Origin: an uncultured Prevotellaceae bacterium
GTDB lineage: Bacteria; Bacteroidota; Bacteroidia; Bacteroidales; Bacteroidaceae
Assembly: GCA_902801155.1 (NCBI GenBank)
Contig: CADCHG010000014.1
Location: forward strand, 1-44,224
Length of the DNA: 44,224 nt
Direction: 5' to 3'
Shown: positions 33,663-41,921 of the stretch, one piece after another
Position numbering within the stretch: the first letter of the stretch is position 1
How the letters are laid out: each line of letters opens with the position of its first letter
Notes under the pieces: generated by a model
What the model saw: the letters and a program-made list of their open reading frames with translations, nothing else
What the model was told of the DNA's origin: nothing
Database searches by the model: none
Made by a program: the position numbers and the translations under genes

Positions 33663-33843
33663 CCCTTGCAAGTGATTCCGTTGTAATTCCGCTCTTCCTC
33701 CGAACCAAACTCGATGATAATACCATTATAATACCATTATATTACCATAATAATACCATAATATTACCATTAACTATGGTATTTTAATGGTATCTTAATG
33801 GTATTTATATGGTATTTTAATGGTAATTACATCGGAGGAAGAG
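33663..33843. repeat. Large inverted 11-bp-period array with 12-bp flanking arms
   Basis: From 33721 five 11-mers of the type TACCATTATAA are followed from 33776 by five of the type ATGGTATTTTA, ending at 33830; each half mirrors the other. Perfect 12-bp arms CTCTTCCTCCGA (33692-33703) and TCGGAGGAAGAG (33832-33843) flank it. The 11-bp phase continues leftwards through CCCTTGCAAGT (33663-33673), a unit also found at 24711. No gene is within. Confidence 0.85.
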
Positions 33844-33974
33844 TTTAGGTGCTTGAATTTGTGTTCTTGGTGTGCTTGTAGGATGGTTTTTGTTGATGAA
33901 TGTATAGAAACTTGTGTGCAGGAACCTGACTTTGCACAAAAAAGAGCAAAAATTTCAACTTTTTCATGGAAATA

Positions 33975-34006
33975 TTTGGAAAATCCATAAAAAATGTGTA
34001 ACTTTG
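33975..34006 (+). promoter_or_regulatory. Promoter of the rimP-nusA-infB operon
   Basis: TTTG at 33975-33978, a 20-bp spacer, TAACTTTG at 33999-34006. Start near 34013. Confidence 0.75.
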
Positions 34007-34019
34007 CACCTGTTCAGTG

Positions 34020-34053
34020 GAATGAGAGGCTCACCGAGATGAGCTTCTCATTC
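34020..34053 (+). promoter_or_regulatory. Leader hairpin upstream of rimP
   Basis: GAATGAGAGGCTCACCGA then GATGAGCTTCTCATTC forms a strong hairpin immediately after the start of transcription. It is followed by TTGTTTTATT, a weak U tract. It could act as an attenuator of the operon, which includes nusA, or stabilise the mRNA; which one is not shown. Confidence 0.5.
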
Positions 34054-34078
34054 TTGTTTTATTACTTAAATTGAGAGA

Positions 34079-34546
34079 ATGATAGACAAGAACGTCGTTA
34101 AGACAGTAGTTGAGGAATGGCTCCAGGACAAGGAGTATTTCCTGGTTGACATCGAGGTCAGCACAGATGACCGTATCGTAGTGGAGATTGACCATGCTGA
34201 TGGTGTGTGGATTGAGGACTGCGTGTCCTTGAGCCGTTTCATCGAAGAACACCTTAACCGTGATGAGGAAGACTATGAACTTGAGGTGGGTAGTGCCGGT
34301 ATTGGTCAGCCATTCAAGGTGGAGCAGCAGTATATAAACTGCATCGGTAAGGATGTGGAGGTGCTTGCTGCCGACGGTATGAAGGTTACAGGCGTGCTGA
34401 AATCGGTTGATGGCAGGAAGTTCGTCGTTACTGTCAGCGAGAAGCAGACTGTAGAGGGCAAGAAGCGCCCGCAGCTCGTTGAGGTGGAGAAGGAATACTC
34501 CATGGACGAGGTGAAATACTGCAAATACTTGATAAATTTTAAATAA
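34079..34546 (+). CDS. rimP: Ribosome maturation factor RimP
   Basis: A 155-aa protein that assists maturation of the 30S subunit. The start MIDKNVVKTVVEEWLQDKEY is followed by VDIEVSTDDRIVVEIDHADG, then CVSLSRFIEEHLNRDEEDYE and LEVGSAGIGQPFKVEQQYIN, which are RimP landmarks (the usual SPG is here SAG). Length is normal for Bacteroidetes RimP. It is the first gene of the operon, read from 33975-34006, and is 8 bp from nusA. Confidence 0.92.
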   Translation: MIDKNVVKTVVEEWLQDKEYFLVDIEVSTDDRIVVEIDHADGVWIEDCVSLSRFIEEHLNRDEEDYELEVGSAGIGQPFKVEQQYINCIGKDVEVLAADGMKVTGVLKSVDGRKFVVTVSEKQTVEGKKRPQLVEVEKEYSMDEVKYCKYLINFK

Positions 34547-34554
34547 AATATATA

Positions 34555-35823
34555 ATGGCAAAGAAAGATGCAATTTTACAGCCAAATATGATTGAGACGT
34601 TCAAGGAGTTCAAGGACACCAAGAACATCGATCGTACTACTTTGGTTAGTGTGTTGGAAGAAAGTTTCCGTAATGTCATTGCGAAGATCTTCGGTAGTGA
34701 CGAGAACTTTGACGTAATCGTGAACCCAGACAAGGGTGACTTCGAGATCTACCGTAACCGCGTTGTCGTTGCTGACGGTGAGGTGGCAGACGAGAACAAG
34801 GAAATAGCTCTTACTGAGGCTCAGAAGATCGAAGCTGACTATGAGGTGGGCGAGGACGTTTCAGAGCGTGTTGATTTCGCTAAGTTCGGCCGTCGTGCTA
34901 TCCTTAACCTTCGTCAGACACTTGCAAGTAAGATTCTTGAACTTGAGCACGACAGCCTTTACAACAAGTATAAGGATCGTGTGGGCGAGATTATCTCAGG
35001 TGAGGTTTACCAGACTTGGAAGCGTGAGGTCCTCATTGTGGATGATGAGAACAACGAGCTTATCCTTCCAAAGGCAGAGCAGATTCCACAAGACCAGTAC
35101 CGTAAGGGTGAGACCGTTAAGGCTGTCATCCTTCGTGTAGATAATGAGAATAACAATCCAAAGATCATCCTTTCACGTACAAGCTCACTCTTCCTCCAGC
35201 GTCTTCTTGAGGCTGAGGTTCCTGAGATTGCTGAAGGCCAGATTGCTATCCGCCGTATTGCCCGTCTCCCGGGAGAGCGTGCAAAGATTGCCGTAGAGAG
35301 CTTCGACGACCGTATTGATCCGGTAGGAGCCTGCGTAGGTGTTAAGGGTAGTCGTGTGCATGGTATCGTTCGTGAGCTCTGCAACGAGAACCTTGACGTT
35401 ATCAGCTATACAGCTAACACAAAGCTCTTCATACAGCGTGCCCTTGCTCCTGCACGTATCAACAGCATCGTGCTCGACGACGAGAACCACAAGGCAGAGG
35501 TTTACCTCTCACCAGAGGAGGTAAGTCTTGCTATCGGTCGTGGCGGTCAGAACATCAAGCTCGCTTCAATGCTTACAGAATATACAATCGATGTATATCG
35601 TGACCTCGGTGAGGACGAAAACGTGGATAGTGATGATATCTATCTCGACGAGTTCAACGATGAGATTGACCAGTGGGTTCTCGATGCTATCAAGGGTATC
35701 GGTCTTGATACTGCAAAGGCAGTTCTCAATGCTCCACGCGAAATGCTCATCACCAAGGCAGACCTTGAAGAGGAAACTGTTGATCAGGTGCTTGAGGTCC
35801 TGAGGGCAGAGTTTGAGAAGTAA
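34555..35823 (+). CDS. nusA: Transcription termination/antitermination factor NusA
   Basis: A 422-aa RNA-polymerase-associated factor controlling pausing, termination and antitermination. The N-terminal polymerase-binding domain covers residues ~1-130. An S1 domain lies near 144-210 (GEIISGEVYQTWKREVLIVD). Two KH domains follow: GVKGSRVHGIVREL near 262 and AIGRGGQNIKLAS near 325. The C-terminal ~60 residues contain one helical element with WVLDAIKGIGLDTAKAVL, so this form lacks the two long acidic repeats of E. coli NusA, as usual in Bacteroidetes. It lies between rimP and infB in a conserved translation cluster. It could act on the leader hairpin at 34020. Confidence 0.95.
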   Translation: MAKKDAILQPNMIETFKEFKDTKNIDRTTLVSVLEESFRNVIAKIFGSDENFDVIVNPDKGDFEIYRNRVVVADGEVADENKEIALTEAQKIEADYEVGEDVSERVDFAKFGRRAILNLRQTLASKILELEHDSLYNKYKDRVGEIISGEVYQTWKREVLIVDDENNELILPKAEQIPQDQYRKGETVKAVILRVDNENNNPKIILSRTSSLFLQRLLEAEVPEIAEGQIAIRRIARLPGERAKIAVESFDDRIDPVGACVGVKGSRVHGIVRELCNENLDVISYTANTKLFIQRALAPARINSIVLDDENHKAEVYLSPEEVSLAIGRGGQNIKLASMLTEYTIDVYRDLGEDENVDSDDIYLDEFNDEIDQWVLDAIKGIGLDTAKAVLNAPREMLITKADLEEETVDQVLEVLRAEFEK

Positions 35824-35850
35824 GCCAAGGCTCTGCAAGTTACGGGTTAC

Positions 35851-35987
35851 AAATTGCTAATTACTTAGTTACGCCCTTCTCCTTTAGACAATAGTCTTTG
35901 GAAGAATAAAGATAGATGAAGTAATACTGTAATTCGTAATACGACAATACATAAAGAAAAGAAATGTAACTAAGTAATTAGTGATTT
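35851..35987. repeat. Inverted repeat between nusA and infB
   Basis: AAATTGCTAATTACTTAGTT (from 35851) and GTAACTAAGTAATTAGTG (from 35966); 20 of 22 bp match as inverted copies. The left arm continues a 7-bp pattern that begins 14 bp after the nusA stop (AGTTACG-GGTTACA-AATTGCT). It would form a hairpin in the operon mRNA. Confidence 0.75.
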
Positions 35988-36008
35988 TGAAAATAGTAAT
36001 ATCATTAG

Positions 36009-38795
36009 ATGAGTATAAGATTAAATAAAGCAATACGTGAACTTAACATCGGCTTAGGTACTGCTGTTGAGTTTCTGGAGAAAAGACCTGATCTGGGTGA
36101 GGTGAAGTCCGATCCTTCATGCAAGATTAGCGATGAGCAGTATAATGCTCTTTCTGCTGCTTTTGCCAAGGATAAGGAAGTCCGCACTCAGGCAGAGAAG
36201 CTATTCCAGAAGAAACCGAAAGAGCATAAAGAGTCCAAGAAGGTCGAGGAAAAGAAGGCTGTTGAGGCTTCTCCGAAAGCTGAGGAGAAGAAGGAAACAC
36301 GTCAGGAGTTCAAACCTCTTGGCAAGATAGACCTTGACTCCCTTAACGGTAAGAAGAAGCCGGAGCCTAAGGTAGAGGAAAAGGCGGAGAAGAAGGCTGA
36401 GCCTGTAAAGGTTGAGAAACCGGAGCCTGCCAAGGCTGAACCTGAGAAGAAGGAAGTTGCAAAGGCTGAGGCTCCAAAGCCTGAGCCTAAGAAACCGGAA
36501 CCTGTAAAGGTTAAGGGAGATGAGTATTTGGAGCAGGAAGTTGAGGTCTTCACCACAAAGAACGAGCGTAAGATGCTCGGTCAGAAGATGAATGTGGTAG
36601 GTAAGATAGACCTTGACTCATTGAACCAGAGCACTCGTCCGAAGAAGAAGACCAAGGAGGAACGCCGTAAGGAGCGTGAGGAGAAGGCTCAGCAGGCTCG
36701 TGATGCTCAGAAGGCAGCTAACGGCGAGAGGAAGAAGCGCAACCGCATGAACAAGGAGCGCGTCGATATCAATGCCGCAGCTAACCAGCCTCAGGGCAAT
36801 GGCAAGAATGGTAATAACCAGAATGGCCAGGGAGGCAAGAAGAATAAGAACAAGAATAAGAACAAGAACAATAAACCTCAGGAGGTAAACGAAGAGGATG
36901 TAGCACGTCAGGTAAAGGAAACCCTCGCACGTCTGACTTCTAAGTCAAGCCAGAACAAGAAGGGTGCCAAGTACCGTAAGGAAAAGCGTGATGCTGCTGC
37001 CGAGAAGCGTGATGAGGAACTTCTTGAGCAGGAGTTGGGCGAGAAGACTCTGAAGCTCACCGAGTTCGTTACTGTTTCAGAGCTTGCCACCATGATGGAT
37101 GTTCCTGTAACGAAGCTTATCGGTACTCTGATGTCTATCGGTGTGATGGTAAGTATCAATCAGCGTCTTGACGCTGAGACAATCAACATCGTGGCTGAGG
37201 AGTTCGGATTCACTACCGAGTATGTAAGTGCTGAGGTTCAGGAGGCTGTTCAGGAGGCTGAGGATGACGAGAATGATCTCGTAAGCCGTGCTCCTATCGT
37301 TACTGTCATGGGTCACGTTGACCACGGTAAGACTTCTCTCCTCGACTATATCCGTCAGACAAATGTTATCGCTGGTGAGGCTGGTGGTATTACCCAGCAT
37401 ATCGGTGCTTATAATGTTAAGCTTGAGGACGGCCGTAGGATTACATTCCTTGATACCCCAGGTCACGAGGCGTTTACCGCTATGCGTGCCCGTGGTACTC
37501 AGGTTACCGATATCGCGATTATCATCATCGCTGCCGACGACTCTATCATGCCTACCACCAAGGAGGCTATCGCACATGCTCAAGCTGCTAATGTTCCTAT
37601 GGTGTTCGCAATCAATAAGATTGATAAGCCGGGAGCTAATCCTGACAAGATTCGTCAGGACCTTGCTGCCATGAATCTCCTTGTAGAGGAGTGGGGCGGT
37701 AAGTACCAGTGTCAGGAGATAAGTGCAAAGAAGGGTACTGGCGTAGCTGAGCTTCTTGAGAAGGTGCTTCTTGAGGCTGAGATGCTCGACCTGAAGGCTA
37801 ATCCTAACCGTAAGGCAACAGGTTCTGTTATTGAGGCTTCTCTTGACAAGGGCCGTGGCTATGTGGCAACAATGCTCGTAAGCAATGGTACCTTGAAGAT
37901 GGGTGATATCGTTATCGCAGGTACATACTATGGTCGTGTGAAGGCTATTTTCAACGAGCGTAACCAGCGTATCGATAATGTTCGTCCAGCTGAACCGGCT
38001 ATCATTCTCGGTCTTAACGGTGCTCCAAGTGCCGGTGACTCTTTCCATATCATGGAGACAGAGCAGGAGGCAAGGGATATTGCCAACAAGCGTTTGCAGT
38101 TGCAGCGTGAGCAGAGTCTCAGAACGACTAAGGTTGTCGGTCTTGAGGAAATCGCTCACCGTATCGCTCTTGGTGAGTTCCACGTGCTCAACCTTATCGT
38201 CAAGGCTGATACTCAGGGTTCTGTCGAGGCTCTCTCTGACTCTTTCATCAAGCTCTCTACAGAGAAGATTCAGGTGAATGTGATTCAGGGTGCCGTAGGT
38301 CAGATCTCGGAGAACGACGTGATGCTTGCATCTGCTGCTGAGAACTCTATCATCATCGGCTTCAACGTCCGTCCTTCTGCTGCCGCAAAGAAGGTTGCAG
38401 AGCAGCACGGAGTGGAAATCAACACTTACTCTGTCATCTACGATGCTATCGACGATATCACTTCTGTGATGGAGGGTATGCTCGATAAGGTGAAGAAGGA
38501 AGTTGTTACCGGTCAGGTTGAGGTACGTGAGGTTTACAAGATATCCAAGGTCGGCACAGTTGCCGGTGCTATGGTTGTCGAAGGTAAGGTTCACCGCACA
38601 GACAAGGCTCGCGTCATCCGTGACGGTATTGTGGTTCACACAGCCGAGATCAACGCCCTTAAGCGTTTCAAGGATGATGTCAAGGAGGTTGCTACCAACT
38701 TCGAGTGCGGTATCTCACTCGTTAACTTCAATGATATACAGCAGGGTGATATCCTCGAGACCTTCATGGAGATTGAGGTTAATCAGACTCTGTAA
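36009..38795 (+). CDS. infB: Translation initiation factor IF-2
   Basis: A 928-aa GTPase that positions initiator tRNA on the ribosome. The N-terminus has the IF2_N helix ([21 protein letters not shown]) followed by a ~300-residue stretch rich in Lys, Glu, Pro and Asn. The G domain has GHVDHGKT near residue 435, [12 protein letters not shown] and SAKKGTG, all intact. Domains II-IV follow, including the C-terminal IF2 domain ending in [15 protein letters not shown]. It is preceded by nusA with a 185-bp gap containing an inverted repeat, and is followed by sufB with only 17 bp between. The Lys/Glu stretch is repetitive in DNA and gives many shadow frames. Confidence 0.96.
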   Translation: MSIRLNKAIRELNIGLGTAVEFLEKRPDLGEVKSDPSCKISDEQYNALSAAFAKDKEVRTQAEKLFQKKPKEHKESKKVEEKKAVEASPKAEEKKETRQEFKPLGKIDLDSLNGKKKPEPKVEEKAEKKAEPVKVEKPEPAKAEPEKKEVAKAEAPKPEPKKPEPVKVKGDEYLEQEVEVFTTKNERKMLGQKMNVVGKIDLDSLNQSTRPKKKTKEERRKEREEKAQQARDAQKAANGERKKRNRMNKERVDINAAANQPQGNGKNGNNQNGQGGKKNKNKNKNKNNKPQEVNEEDVARQVKETLARLTSKSSQNKKGAKYRKEKRDAAAEKRDEELLEQELGEKTLKLTEFVTVSELATMMDVPVTKLIGTLMSIGVMVSINQRLDAETINIVAEEFGFTTEYVSAEVQEAVQEAEDDENDLVSRAPIVTVMGHVDHGKTSLLDYIRQTNVIAGEAGGITQHIGAYNVKLEDGRRITFLDTPGHEAFTAMRARGTQVTDIAIIIIAADDSIMPTTKEAIAHAQAANVPMVFAINKIDKPGANPDKIRQDLAAMNLLVEEWGGKYQCQEISAKKGTGVAELLEKVLLEAEMLDLKANPNRKATGSVIEASLDKGRGYVATMLVSNGTLKMGDIVIAGTYYGRVKAIFNERNQRIDNVRPAEPAIILGLNGAPSAGDSFHIMETEQEARDIANKRLQLQREQSLRTTKVVGLEEIAHRIALGEFHVLNLIVKADTQGSVEALSDSFIKLSTEKIQVNVIQGAVGQISENDVMLASAAENSIIIGFNVRPSAAAKKVAEQHGVEINTYSVIYDAIDDITSVMEGMLDKVKKEVVTGQVEVREVYKISKVGTVAGAMVVEGKVHRTDKARVIRDGIVVHTAEINALKRFKDDVKEVATNFECGISLVNFNDIQQGDILETFMEIEVNQTL

Positions 38796-38812
38796 TCATA
38801 TAGGGATTGTAA

Positions 38813-40252
38813 ATGTCAGAAAAGAATGAATTCGTTAAGCAGGTTGCCGAACAGAAATATGAGTTCGGCTTCACTACTGACGTACATACAGAGATAATAC
38901 CTGTAGGACTGACAGAAGATGTGGTGCGTCTTATTTCTGCAAAGAAGGGCGAGCCGGATTGGATGTTGGAGTTCCGACTCAAGGCCTTCCATTACTGGGA
39001 GACTCTTGAGCAGCCTACCTGGGGGCATCTTGACATACCCCCGATAGACTATCAGGCAATATCATACTATGCCGACCCTTTGGCAAAGAAACCGAAGAAC
39101 AAGGAGATTGATCCGGAACTGGAGAAGACCTTCGACAAGCTCGGTATTCCGCTTGAGGAACGTCTGGCATTGAGTGGTACTGCTGTTGATGCCATCATGG
39201 ACTCTGTATCTGTGAAGACTACCTTTAAGGATAAACTGAAGGAGAAGGGCATCATCTTCATGTCAATAGGTGAGGCTATCAAGGAGCATCCGGACTTGAT
39301 AAAGAAGTATCTGGGTACTGTGGTTCCTTACCGTGACAATTACTTTGCGGCTCTCAACTCTGCCGTTTTCTCTGACGGCTCATTCGTCTATATCCCGAAG
39401 GGAGTACGCTGTCCTATGGAGCTTAGCTCATATTTCCGTATCAATGCGGCTAATACAGGACAGTTTGAACGTACCCTTATCGTGGCAGACGATGATTCAT
39501 ACGTTTCATATCTTGAGGGTTGTACAGCTCCTATGCGTGATGAGAACCAGCTTCATGCCGCTATTGTGGAGATTATCGTAAATGATAGGGCAGAGGTGAA
39601 GTACTCAACCGTACAGAACTGGTATCCGGGCGATGAGAACGGCAAGGGAGGTGTGCTAAACCTCGTGACAAAGCGTGGTGAGCTTCGCGGTGAGCGTTCA
39701 AAACTCTCTTGGACACAGGTAGAGACAGGTTCGGCAATCACTTGGAAGTATCCGTCATGCGTGCTGAGAGGCGATGACTCTGTTGCGGAGTTCTATTCCG
39801 TGGCTGTCACCAACAACTATCAGCAGGCAGATACAGGAACGAAGATGATACATCTTGGCAAGAATACCAAGTCAACGATTATCTCTAAGGGTATCTCGGC
39901 AGGTCATTCGCAGAACTCATATAGAGGTCTTGTGAGGGCTGGTTCTAAGGCAGATAATGCCCGCAACTATTCTTCATGTGACTCGCTGTTGCTCGGTTCT
40001 GAGTGTGGTGCGCATACGTTCCCTTATATGGATGTGCATAATGACACCGCAATCTTTGAGCATGAGGCTACCACTTCAAAGATATCTGAGGATCAGCTCT
40101 TCTACTGTCAGCAGCGTGGCATTCCGATGGAGCAGGCTGTAGGTCTCATTGTCAATGGCTATGCCAAGGAGGTGATACAGAAGCTCCCTATGGAGTTTGC
40201 GGTTGAGGCGCAGAAACTGCTTAGCGTGAGCCTTGAAGGAACTGTAGGATAA
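38813..40252 (+). CDS. sufB: Fe-S assembly scaffold protein SufB
   Basis: A 479-aa subunit of the SufBC2D complex on which Fe-S clusters are built. Family stretches include [20 protein letters not shown] near residue 45, [20 protein letters not shown] near 195, and [20 protein letters not shown] near 345. The C-terminal [20 protein letters not shown] includes the usual cysteines. Length is normal. It follows infB by 17 bp. In other Bacteroidetes, as I recall, a cvpA-like gene often lies between them; none is seen here. sufC and sufD are separated from it by the aquaporin gene. Confidence 0.95.
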   Translation: MSEKNEFVKQVAEQKYEFGFTTDVHTEIIPVGLTEDVVRLISAKKGEPDWMLEFRLKAFHYWETLEQPTWGHLDIPPIDYQAISYYADPLAKKPKNKEIDPELEKTFDKLGIPLEERLALSGTAVDAIMDSVSVKTTFKDKLKEKGIIFMSIGEAIKEHPDLIKKYLGTVVPYRDNYFAALNSAVFSDGSFVYIPKGVRCPMELSSYFRINAANTGQFERTLIVADDDSYVSYLEGCTAPMRDENQLHAAIVEIIVNDRAEVKYSTVQNWYPGDENGKGGVLNLVTKRGELRGERSKLSWTQVETGSAITWKYPSCVLRGDDSVAEFYSVAVTNNYQQADTGTKMIHLGKNTKSTIISKGISAGHSQNSYRGLVRAGSKADNARNYSSCDSLLLGSECGAHTFPYMDVHNDTAIFEHEATTSKISEDQLFYCQQRGIPMEQAVGLIVNGYAKEVIQKLPMEFAVEAQKLLSVSLEGTVG

Positions 40253-40273
40253 TACTGATGTTTCGAGATTTGC

Positions 40274-40355
40274 GTTTAGAGTTTAGTGTTTAGGGATTAG
40301 TGAACAGATGTCTCAACACACAAAAACTCTAAACACTAATCACTAAACTCTAAAC
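40274..40355. repeat. Inverted 7-bp-period element, four plus four heptads
   Basis: Left: GTTTAGA-GTTTAGT-GTTTAGG-GATTAGT (40274-40301). Right: TCTAAAC-ACTAATC-ACTAAAC-TCTAAAC (40328-40355). Each side is exactly 28 bp with no slippage. It lies after the sufB stop. A hairpin AGCAGGC-TTCG-GCCAGCT follows at 40364-40382. Confidence 0.85.
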
Positions 40356-40423
40356 AATAAAATAGCAGGCTTCGGCCAGCTATCATAAATTAACCATTAT
40401 CAATAACTAAAACCTCTTAGAAA

Positions 40424-41098
40424 ATGAAAAAGTATCTTGCAGAAGCATTTGGAACATTCGTTCTCACACTTCTTGGTTGCGGCACAGCCGTATCTCTCGC
40501 ATGTGGTTCTGATACCGCATCAGTAGTTGGCACAGCAATGGCTTTCGGCCTTTCTGTTATCGCTATGGCATATACCATAGGTGGCATTAGCGGTTGCCAT
40601 ATCAATCCGGCAATCACTCTCGGTTGCCTCTTGACGAAGCGTATAAGCTGTAAGGATGCTACCGGATACATGATTGGACAGGTGTGTGGCGCAATAATCG
40701 CTGCTGCTGTTCTCTATGTGTTCACGCATTTCTCAGGTGCAAGTTTCGGGGGCACTCTCACCGGAGCTAATACCTGTGACGGCTGTAATGACAGTCAGAT
40801 AGGCGGTCTGATCGTTGAGATTGTTCTTACCTTCATCTTTGTTCTCGTTGTGCTTGGAACAACAGACGCAAAGAAGGGTGCAGGTAACTTTGCAGGTCTC
40901 GCTATTGGTCTTTCTTTGATTCTCATACACCTTGTAGGTATTCACTATACAGGTACATCCGTAAACCCAGCCCGTTCTATCGGTCCAGCTCTTTTCGAAG
41001 GAGGTGTGGCTCTCGAAGATCTCTGGGTATTCATCATAGGCCCATTCATCGGTGCAGCTCTCTCTGCATGTGTATGGAAGGCTATTGGTGAGGAGTAA
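40424..41098 (+). CDS. aqpZ: Aquaporin Z-like water channel
   Basis: A 224-aa MIP-family membrane protein with six hydrophobic segments. Both NPA motifs are intact: HINPAITLG (NPA at 61-63) and SVNPARSIGP (NPA at 181-183). The selectivity filter residues appear to be F41, H169, T178 and R184, the pattern of water-selective AqpZ rather than glycerol facilitators. It sits between sufB and sufC, where no aquaporin is expected, with 7-bp-period repeats on both sides. It has no obvious promoter of its own, and the next gene sufC starts 37 bp after its stop. Confidence 0.92.
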   Translation: MKKYLAEAFGTFVLTLLGCGTAVSLACGSDTASVVGTAMAFGLSVIAMAYTIGGISGCHINPAITLGCLLTKRISCKDATGYMIGQVCGAIIAAAVLYVFTHFSGASFGGTLTGANTCDGCNDSQIGGLIVEIVLTFIFVLVVLGTTDAKKGAGNFAGLAIGLSLILIHLVGIHYTGTSVNPARSIGPALFEGGVALEDLWVFIIGPFIGAALSACVWKAIGEE

Positions 41099-41133
41099 AT
41101 AGGTAATTAGTAATTAGTAATTTGTAATTAATT
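41099..41133 (+). repeat. 7-bp-period array directly before sufC
   Basis: ATAGGTAATTAGTAATTAGT then AATTTGTAATTAATT begins directly after the aqpZ TAA (41096-41098) and runs to within 3 bp of the sufC GTG at 41136. Confidence 0.8.
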
Positions 41134-41135
41134 AA

Positions 41136-41891
41136 GTGTTAGAAGTCAAAAACCTTCACGCCCGTATAGGCGATAAGGAAATTCTTAAAGGCATAAACCT
41201 TACCATCGGTGATGGTGAGGTTCATGCTATTATGGGACCTAACGGTTCCGGAAAATCAACTCTTAGTGCCGTTCTCGTTGGAAATCCTCTCTATGAGGTT
41301 ACTGAAGGCGAGGCATGGTATAATGGCAAGAACCTGCTTGAGATGAAGCCTGAGGATCGTGCTCATGAGGGACTCTTCCTTTCTTTCCAGTATCCTGTGG
41401 AGATACCGGGTGTCTCTATGACAAACTTCATGAAGGCGGCTATCAATGAAAAGCGAAAGTATCAGGGACTTGCCCCTCTCTCTGCTTCCGAGTTCATCAA
41501 ACTGATGAAAGCAAAGCGTGAGATTGTTCAGCTCGACGCAAAGCTTGCCAACCGCTCTGTAAACGAGGGTTTCTCTGGTGGTGAGAAGAAGCGCAACGAG
41601 ATATTCCAGATGGCTATGCTTGAGCCTACTCTCTCCATACTCGACGAGACCGACTCTGGTCTTGACGTTGATGCTATGCGCATTGTGGCAGATGGCGTAA
41701 ACATGCTTCATACAGACAAGACAAGCACTATCGTGATAACTCACTATGAGCGCTTGCTCGACATGATTAAGCCAAGTGTCATCCATGTGCTTTGGAATGG
41801 TAGGATAGTGAAGACTGCCGGTCCTGAACTTGCCAAGGAGATTGAGGTGCGCGGCTATGACTGGATAAAGGCGGAAGCTTCTCTTGATTGA
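41136..41891 (+). CDS. sufC: Fe-S assembly ATPase SufC
   Basis: A 251-aa ABC-type ATPase of the SufBC2D complex. Walker A GPNGSGKST at residues 34-42, the signature FSGGEKKRNEI near 148, and Walker B followed by LDETDSGLDVDAM near 172. Length fits SufC. The start is GTG at 41136 (MLEVKNLHARIGDKE); no in-frame ATG precedes it, and the bases just upstream are a 7-bp-period repeat rather than a ribosome-binding site. It is followed by sufD. Confidence 0.94.
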   Translation: MLEVKNLHARIGDKEILKGINLTIGDGEVHAIMGPNGSGKSTLSAVLVGNPLYEVTEGEAWYNGKNLLEMKPEDRAHEGLFLSFQYPVEIPGVSMTNFMKAAINEKRKYQGLAPLSASEFIKLMKAKREIVQLDAKLANRSVNEGFSGGEKKRNEIFQMAMLEPTLSILDETDSGLDVDAMRIVADGVNMLHTDKTSTIVITHYERLLDMIKPSVIHVLWNGRIVKTAGPELAKEIEVRGYDWIKAEASLD

Positions 41892-41921
41892 TAATTGAAA
41901 ATTGATAATTGAAAATTTGGA
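41892..41921 (+). repeat. 7-bp-period array between sufC and sufD
   Basis: TAATTGAAAATTGATAATTG then AAAATTTGG follows directly after the sufC TGA (41889-41891). The likely sufD start codon lies within it. Confidence 0.75.

Noticed and set aside
33721-33830. Repeat array that could be taken for a CRISPR
   Set aside because: Units are 11 bp with no spacers, and the two halves are inverted. No cas genes are near.
37077-38639. A 520-codon frame on the minus strand inside infB
   Set aside because: It is antisense to the well-supported IF-2 gene; codon bias of the real gene leaves the opposite frame open. Its product has no family landmarks.
41256-41786. A 176-codon minus-strand frame in sufC
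   Set aside because: It is antisense to SufC, which has all ABC-ATPase motifs.
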